Assembly: GCA_047605615.1 (NCBI GenBank)
Contig: JASGFI010000050.1
Coordinates: 1-18,347 of the forward strand
DNA length: 18,347 nt
Source: Taibaiella sp047605615
Lineage (GTDB): Bacteria > Bacteroidota > Bacteroidia > Chitinophagales > Chitinophagaceae
Direction: 5' to 3'
The position numbers were made by a program, and so were the translations under genes. Numbering within the stretch: the stretch's first letter is position 1; each line of letters opens with the position of its first letter. Below, one piece after another: positions 14,340 through 18,347 of the stretch. A model generated the notes under the pieces. It made no database searches, was not told the origin of the DNA, and saw nothing but the letters and a program-made list of their open reading frames with translations.

Positions 14340-14371
14340 TTGTCGAATAAATAATTTTAATTGTAGGTTTG
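14339..14371 (+). promoter_or_regulatory. promoter of the yihY-like gene
   Basis: TTTG (14339-14342), 21 nt, then TAGGTTTG (14364-14371) match both Bacteroidetes elements at an accepted spacing. Transcription would begin near 14378, about 47 nt before the ATG. The -33 element overlaps the first codon of divergent marR by one base. Confidence 0.6.
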
Positions 14372-14424
14372 TAACGAGAGCATAAAAACACTACCAATAA
14401 TCCAGGCAAAACGGACAATGATTT

Positions 14425-15375
14425 ATGGCCGATAAGATGACGAAAGTAAAACAAATAGCCAAACAATATTGGACAATCTTGAAAGACGCCGGCAATGGTT
14501 TTTCCGACGACAAAGGTATGAAGTTAAGTTCGGCCCTGGCCTACTCCACTATTTTTTCGCTGCCGCCCATGCTGTTGCTGGTGATTGTATTTGGTGGTGC
14601 CTTTTATGGACAAGATGCGGTACAGGGAAAAATATTCCATGAACTGAACGGAATAGTGGGCGCCACCACCGCCACCCAAATACAAGATGTGATAAAAGGC
14701 TTGCAAGCCGCAAAAGGCAGCATGGCAGCCACTATCATAGGCGCGGCAGCCTTGGTAATGGGCGCCACGGGTATTTTTGTGGAAATACAAGATTCGCTCA
14801 ACATGATATGGGGCGTAAGGCCCAGGGCCAAAAAGGGCTTCGTGAAATTGGTACTGAACAGGCTCATGTCCTTCTCCATGATTATCGGCTTGGGATTTTT
14901 GATGATTGTTTCCTTAATCGTCAATACCTTGCTGTTGGCACTTAGCGGCTATATCTTGCGCTTTTTCCCTTACCTCCCCATCAACTTGATAAGCGTGATT
15001 AATACCGCGGTCATCTTCTTCGTAATAAGTTTTCTGTTCTCCGTTATATTCAAGATGCTGCCCGATGTACGCATCAAATGGAAACAAGTATGGCCGGGTT
15101 CGTTCGTCACTGCGGGTTTGTTCATTTTGGGGAAATGGGTGATAGGCATTTATATCAGCAACAACAATACCGTTTCGCTTTACGGTGCCGCCAGTTCCAT
15201 AATAATCCTGCTGTTGTGGATATATTTTTCGGCAGCCATCTTGTACTTCGGCGCCGAATTCACGCGGGCCTACATCGAATACCACGGCAAGACCATTGAA
15301 CCCAACTCCTATGCCGAGTACACGGAGAAAAGACAACTGCTGCAATTGAAGAAAGCACAGGAAACGAATAGTTAG
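14425..15375 (+). CDS. YihY/BrkB-family inner membrane protein
   Basis: A 316-residue protein of about six membrane segments: around residues 46-66, 95-117, 148-174, 180-207, 215-235 and 248-275. The family's N-terminal block is clear (GMKLSSALAYSTIFSLPPMLLL), followed by MGATGIFVEIQDSLNMIWGVRP, and the closing LLLWIYFSAAILYFGAEFTRAY is characteristic. The family was once misnamed ribonuclease BN; its function is unsettled, with transport suggested. The C-terminal tail is short and charged. ATG start with a good promoter upstream. Divergent from a MarR regulator, which might control it; that is inference from position only. 138 bp without a gene follow. Confidence 0.88.
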   Translation: MADKMTKVKQIAKQYWTILKDAGNGFSDDKGMKLSSALAYSTIFSLPPMLLLVIVFGGAFYGQDAVQGKIFHELNGIVGATTATQIQDVIKGLQAAKGSMAATIIGAAALVMGATGIFVEIQDSLNMIWGVRPRAKKGFVKLVLNRLMSFSMIIGLGFLMIVSLIVNTLLLALSGYILRFFPYLPINLISVINTAVIFFVISFLFSVIFKMLPDVRIKWKQVWPGSFVTAGLFILGKWVIGIYISNNNTVSLYGAASSIIILLLWIYFSAAILYFGAEFTRAYIEYHGKTIEPNSYAEYTEKRQLLQLKKAQETNS

Positions 15376-15513
15376 CCTTTCTTTGTGGAAACAAAAAACC
15401 TTGCCGTCAATATGGGCAAACACTTGCCTCATGGCCATACTGAATTATACTTCGCTTTCCGCCCGCATAACCACACCTTGCCTTTCAGCGGAAAATATTA
15501 ATTTGCCCGCAAA

Positions 15514-16179
15514 ATGCAACAATATCCTATGGAAGAACTGCACAGCACCCTGCCTTTGCTCGATGCCGAAGAAATGCGCATACTGGGTTCGTTGATGGAA
15601 AAATCGAGGGCGACACCCGAATATTACCCCATGACGGTAAATGGGCTTACGGCGGCATGCAACCAAAAAACATCGCGCAGGCCAGTGGTACAATACGATG
15701 AGCAAACCGTGGTGTTGGCTTTGGACAAACTGAGAAGCAAAGGGTTGGTATCCACGGCTACCGGCGGCGGCTCGCGCACGGTGAAACATAAACACAACAT
15801 AGCACTCCACTACCAATTGGTGCCCGCCGAGATAGCCATATTGTCCATGTTGATGCTGCGCGGCCCGCAAACGCCCGGCGAACTGAACACCAATTCGGGG
15901 AGGTTGTATGAATTCGATTCTTTGGAAGAAGTACAGGATACATTGGAAAAATTAAGCAATTCGTCGCCCGCTTTTGTAAGACAATTGGCGCGGCTTTCCG
16001 GGCAAAAAGAGGCGAGATATACCCAACTATTCAACGAAGAACAAATAACAGACATTGCCGCCCCCAAAACAGACGAAGGTTACGAAGCCTTGGCTGCACG
16101 GGTGCAGGTTTTGGAACACGAACTAACCGAATTGAAACAGTCTTTTGCCGAATTGATGAAAGAATGGACGGGCAATTGA
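15514..16179 (+). CDS. YceH-like DUF480 protein
   Basis: Uncharacterised family with two winged-helix domains. The 221-residue protein has the DUF480 signature LDAEEMRILGSLMEKSRATPEYYPMTVNGL, followed by TAACNQKTSRRPVVQYDE, then the second half with LRGPQTPGELNTNSGRLYEF, also highly typical. The C-terminal 30 residues (ARVQVLEHELTELKQSFAEL) form a probable coiled coil. It is likely DNA-binding, but no target is known. The ATG at 15514 is used; an ATG five codons later is possible. It is followed after 73 bp by the DUF3347 lipoprotein gene on the same strand. Confidence 0.9.
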   Translation: MQQYPMEELHSTLPLLDAEEMRILGSLMEKSRATPEYYPMTVNGLTAACNQKTSRRPVVQYDEQTVVLALDKLRSKGLVSTATGGGSRTVKHKHNIALHYQLVPAEIAILSMLMLRGPQTPGELNTNSGRLYEFDSLEEVQDTLEKLSNSSPAFVRQLARLSGQKEARYTQLFNEEQITDIAAPKTDEGYEALAARVQVLEHELTELKQSFAELMKEWTGN

Positions 16180-16252
16180 ACCGGGCATTGGACGCAGAAA
16201 GGCCGAAACTTCCATGAGCAAGCCACCATGAACCAAAAGCAATCAAAACAAC

Positions 16253-16843
16253 ATGAGCAACAACATAACCATGCTTTATTTTTTGGCCGTGCTGATTTTA
16301 ATAGCCGCAAATTCCTGTTCCGAAACACCGGAGCGGCCTTTCGACGGCTCAAAAGTCACCAGTAAGCTCACCCCCGCGCAAACCAAAGAACTTACCCATG
16401 TCGTAAGCAATTACCTGGATTTGAAAACGGCCTTGGCACAAACCGATGCGATACGGGTACACGCCACGGCAGAAAACCTAAGTAAAAACGCCCGCAACTT
16501 GAAAGATGATATACGGCAAGCCGCAGCCGACAGCATTGCTTCCTTTTTCGTGGCAAACACCTTGCAACGCTTGGAGGCCATAAGCAAGGATGCCGCCAAA
16601 ATAGCCGATATGGTGGATGCTACATGCGAGCAACAACGGATACCTTTTGGCCCCATTTCCGACGATGTGTATATTTTATTGAAACAATCGGAGGCAAAAA
16701 ACCTCAACATTTACCACATCAACTGCCCCATGGCCTACAACGAAAAAGGTGCTTGGTGGCTAAGCAACAGTACCCAAATCCGCAACCCGTACTTTGGCAA
16801 AAAAATGGAAACCTGCGGGCAGGTAGTAGATACGCTGAAATAG
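16253..16843 (+). CDS. DUF3347-domain lipoprotein, possibly metal-related
   Basis: A 196-residue protein with a signal ending LIAANSC (Cys22), so probably a lipoprotein exported across the inner membrane. The rest fits DUF3347: HVVSNYLDLKTALAQTDA (49-66), then an alpha-helical stretch, and at the end HINCPMAYNEKGAWWLSN and IRNPYFGKKMETCG. Cys158, Met160, Met185 and Cys188 lie in the two most conserved blocks and could bind a soft metal; the domain often accompanies copper and heavy-metal efflux proteins in Bacteroidetes. Metal binding is inference. ATG at 16253; a second ATG at codon 7 would give a shorter but still functional signal. No efflux pump gene is next to it. Confidence 0.78.
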   Translation: MSNNITMLYFLAVLILIAANSCSETPERPFDGSKVTSKLTPAQTKELTHVVSNYLDLKTALAQTDAIRVHATAENLSKNARNLKDDIRQAAADSIASFFVANTLQRLEAISKDAAKIADMVDATCEQQRIPFGPISDDVYILLKQSEAKNLNIYHINCPMAYNEKGAWWLSNSTQIRNPYFGKKMETCGQVVDTLK

Positions 16844-16846
16844 ACA

Positions 16847-16876
16847 TTGCAGCAATAACCTAATTCGCTACTTTTG
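16847..16876 (+). promoter_or_regulatory. promoter of the ketosynthase gene
   Basis: TTG (16847-16849), a 19-nt spacer and TACTTTTG (16869-16876) match the Bacteroidetes promoter at ideal spacing. Transcription would begin near 16883, giving a leader of about 19 nt. It starts only 4 bp after the DUF3347 stop, so the ketosynthase appears to be its own transcription unit. Confidence 0.62.
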
Positions 16877-16901
16877 ACCCCTCGCAAAAAAAAGTGCAAA
16901 C

Positions 16902-18047
16902 ATGGGTGCATCGAACACTGTATATGCAATAAGTATGACACAAATGTCCGCCGCGGGCAATGAGGCAGGATGCTTATTGTCCATGATGAAAGGTGGCGAA
17001 ACCCTGGTAAAGCCCTTCAACGACAGCCGGTATGGCAGCGACACCATTTATGCCTCAAGGCTCACCGCGGCGCAAATGCAATTTTTGTCCGCAAGGTATG
17101 GGCAAAAGCAGTTCAGCCCGTTTGAACAGATGTGCGTGTACGTGATAGAAAAGGCCCTGGAACAGACCGATATTGACCCCGCCGGCGATGATGTAACCCT
17201 AATTATTTCCACTACCAAAGGCAACATTGAATGGTTGGGGCTACAAGAAGATGCCCGCACCATGCTGGCAGAAAGCGGGAAGAGGATAGCTGATTTTTTC
17301 CGCCTGAAACAAGAACCGACAATAATATCCAACGCCTGCATTTCCGGCTCGTTGGCGTTGGCCCATGCGCAGCGCGTGGTGCAACGTGGTGTAGCCAAAC
17401 ATGCAATAGTAGTGGGTTGCGACAGGTTCAGCGGTTTTGTATATAGCGGTTTTCGCTCGTTCCACGCACTTGCCGATGGTGTTTGCCGCCCTTTCGACGC
17501 ACAACGCACAGGCATTAATTTGGGCGAAGCCGCCGCGTGTATCATACTTTCCGGCGACATGAGCGTAAGCCATGAACAACCCGTGGGCATACTGGCCGGT
17601 GCGGGCATAAGCAACGATGCCAATCACCTTTCCGGCCCCTCGCGTAGCGGCGAAGAACTGGCCTATGCCATCAAAAAGGCCATGGCGGAAGCGGGCATAT
17701 CGGCAGGCGACATTGGCATGGTATCGGCCCATGGCACCGCCACCGCCTTCAATGACGAAATGGAATCCAAAGCCATTGGTCTTGCCGGCTTGGCCGCCGC
17801 ACCCATCCATAGCTTGAAAAGCTATGTGGGACACACGCTGGGCGCGGCCGGTATTTTGGAGAGCATGGCCGCATTGCTCGCAATGCAGCATGACATAATA
17901 CCCGCTTCGCTTAATTTCGAGTCGGTGGGTACGCCCATTTCGCTTAATGTCAGCGTGGATACCGTCGAAAAAGAATATCGATATTTTCTAAAAACCGCCT
18001 CGGGTTTTGGTGGTTGCAATGCCGCATTGGTGTGGAAAGGCAAATAA
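16902..18047 (+). CDS. stand-alone beta-ketoacyl synthase (FabB/FabF-like)
   Basis: Condensing enzyme that joins an acyl chain to malonyl-ACP with loss of CO2. The thiolase-fold catalytic triad is complete: Cys146 in SNACISGSLAL, His277 in SAHGTATAFND and His311 in KSYVGHTLGAAG; the C-terminal SGFGGCNAALVW loop is also present. At 381 residues it is shorter than housekeeping FabF (about 410), and its N-terminus lacks the usual 'VVVTGlG' opening (it reads VYAISMTQMSAAGNEAGC). That profile fits accessory ketosynthases in aryl polyene/flexirubin or related pathways better than FabF, but neighbours that would prove this lie outside the window. ATG at 16902 is supported by the promoter just upstream. 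Confidence 0.85.
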   Translation: MGASNTVYAISMTQMSAAGNEAGCLLSMMKGGETLVKPFNDSRYGSDTIYASRLTAAQMQFLSARYGQKQFSPFEQMCVYVIEKALEQTDIDPAGDDVTLIISTTKGNIEWLGLQEDARTMLAESGKRIADFFRLKQEPTIISNACISGSLALAHAQRVVQRGVAKHAIVVGCDRFSGFVYSGFRSFHALADGVCRPFDAQRTGINLGEAAACIILSGDMSVSHEQPVGILAGAGISNDANHLSGPSRSGEELAYAIKKAMAEAGISAGDIGMVSAHGTATAFNDEMESKAIGLAGLAAAPIHSLKSYVGHTLGAAGILESMAALLAMQHDIIPASLNFESVGTPISLNVSVDTVEKEYRYFLKTASGFGGCNAALVWKGK

Positions 18048-18058
18048 TTTCACCAAAT

Positions 18059-18090
18059 AAAAAAAACTCCCCATAAACCGATTGTTGGGG
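18059..18090 (-). terminator. weak terminator candidate facing left
   Basis: On the minus strand CCCCA and TGGGG pair around a 12-nt loop and are followed by AG and eight T. The stem is only 5 bp. It could end a minus-strand transcript entering from the right edge. On the plus strand it lacks a T-tract, so it is no terminator for the ketosynthase gene. Confidence 0.3.
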
Positions 18091-18189
18091 TTCGTAATAG
18101 TATTTCCAAGACGAGCAGGCAAATCCCTTGGTGCCTTGGTGCGATATTGATTGCGCAAAACTATCCGGTGTGTGCAGTATAACAATCAA

Positions 18190-18258
18190 CGTCATTGCGA
18201 GGCACGAAGTAGTCCAGTTCTGTTGTTCTTCTGGATTGCTTCGTGCCTCGCAATGACG
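18190..18258 (+). repeat. long intergenic palindrome (REP-like hairpin)
   Basis: Arms of 28 nt (18190-18217 and 18231-18258) around a 13-nt loop. The outer 20 bp are perfect: cgtcattgcgaggcacgaag and its complement. The two deviations further in (18210/18238 and 18212/18236) are T-G and G-T, so the plus-strand RNA or single-stranded DNA pairs throughout with wobbles, while the minus strand has A/C mismatches. This type of sequence is a common dispersed intergenic repeat in Bacteroidetes. No T-tract follows, so it is not a standard terminator. Confidence 0.85.
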
Positions 18259-18317
18259 GAAAGGGGTTTATTGCTTCCCCTTTATTCACCTAAAAGCTAT
18301 CGTTGGCAAATAAACGC

Positions 18318-18347
18318 TTACCTTATCAGGGTTACGTCGCCCTTGAA
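18318..18347 (-). CDS. 3' end of a gene, possible T9SS sorting tail (partial)
   Basis: Reading leftward from the window edge gives FKGDVTLIR then TAA. Nine codons cannot prove a gene, but type A C-terminal sorting domains of the Bacteroidetes type IX secretion system often end in a similar short beta strand finishing in a basic residue. It would be convergent with the ketosynthase gene, and the weak leftward terminator at 18059-18090 agrees with that direction. Confidence 0.35.
   Translation of the reverse strand, partial: FKGDVTLIR

Noticed and set aside
15412..15432. Bulged hairpin (atgggcaa, acac, ttgcctcat) after the yihY-like gene
   Set aside because: It has a bulge and no T-tract, so a terminator is not supported.
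15456..15494. 7-bp inverted repeat tttccgc/gcggaaa upstream of the YceH-like gene
   Set aside because: The 25-nt loop and short stem can arise by chance; no known operator was recognised.

Overview
The window looks like ordinary chromosome from a member of the Bacteroidetes (Bacteroidota), plausibly near Chitinophagales or Sphingobacteriales. The support is protein style (RluF, PurA, the roughly 410-residue QueA, a RecQ without HRDC, DUF1573 and DUF3347 proteins), lipoprotein signals of the form SCQKE and NSCSE, Bacteroidetes-type promoters (TTG/TTTG, about 19-21 nt, TAnnTTTG), scarce Shine-Dalgarno sites, and an intergenic palindrome of a type common in this phylum. Genus cannot be told.

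Layout, left to right. On the minus strand, 1-2600 holds an RluF-type pseudouridine synthase, a UbiA-family prenyltransferase (candidate MqnP) and a DUF1573 protein. At 2701-4195 two small lipoprotein genes lie in clearly AT-richer DNA bounded by 55-bp near-identical direct repeats exactly 1,440 bp apart; this is the most island-like part of the window. At 4204-7331 come PabB, a very acidic/basic low-complexity protein and PurA. At 7498-10513 are a WlbA-like Gfo/Idh/MocA oxidoreductase and RecQ. A plus-strand tRNA-Arg(CCU) follows at 10524, separated from a small YtxH-like protein by a 17-bp perfect palindromic terminator. A tight minus-strand run (MarR, XerD, LUD-domain protein, QueA) fills 10996-14339.

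From 14425 genes run on the plus strand: a YihY/BrkB membrane protein divergent from marR, a YceH-like DUF480 protein, a DUF3347 lipoprotein and a stand-alone beta-ketoacyl synthase with an intact Cys-His-His triad. The right edge carries a 28-bp-arm hairpin and nine codons of a minus-strand gene that may end in a type IX secretion sorting tail.

Most genes are housekeeping: tRNA/rRNA modification (RluF, QueA), purine and folate precursor synthesis (PurA, PabB), quinone synthesis (UbiA family) and DNA maintenance (RecQ, XerD). I see no CRISPR array, transposase, restriction system or phage gene. The repeat-bounded lipoprotein pair and the acidic protein are the least explained parts.
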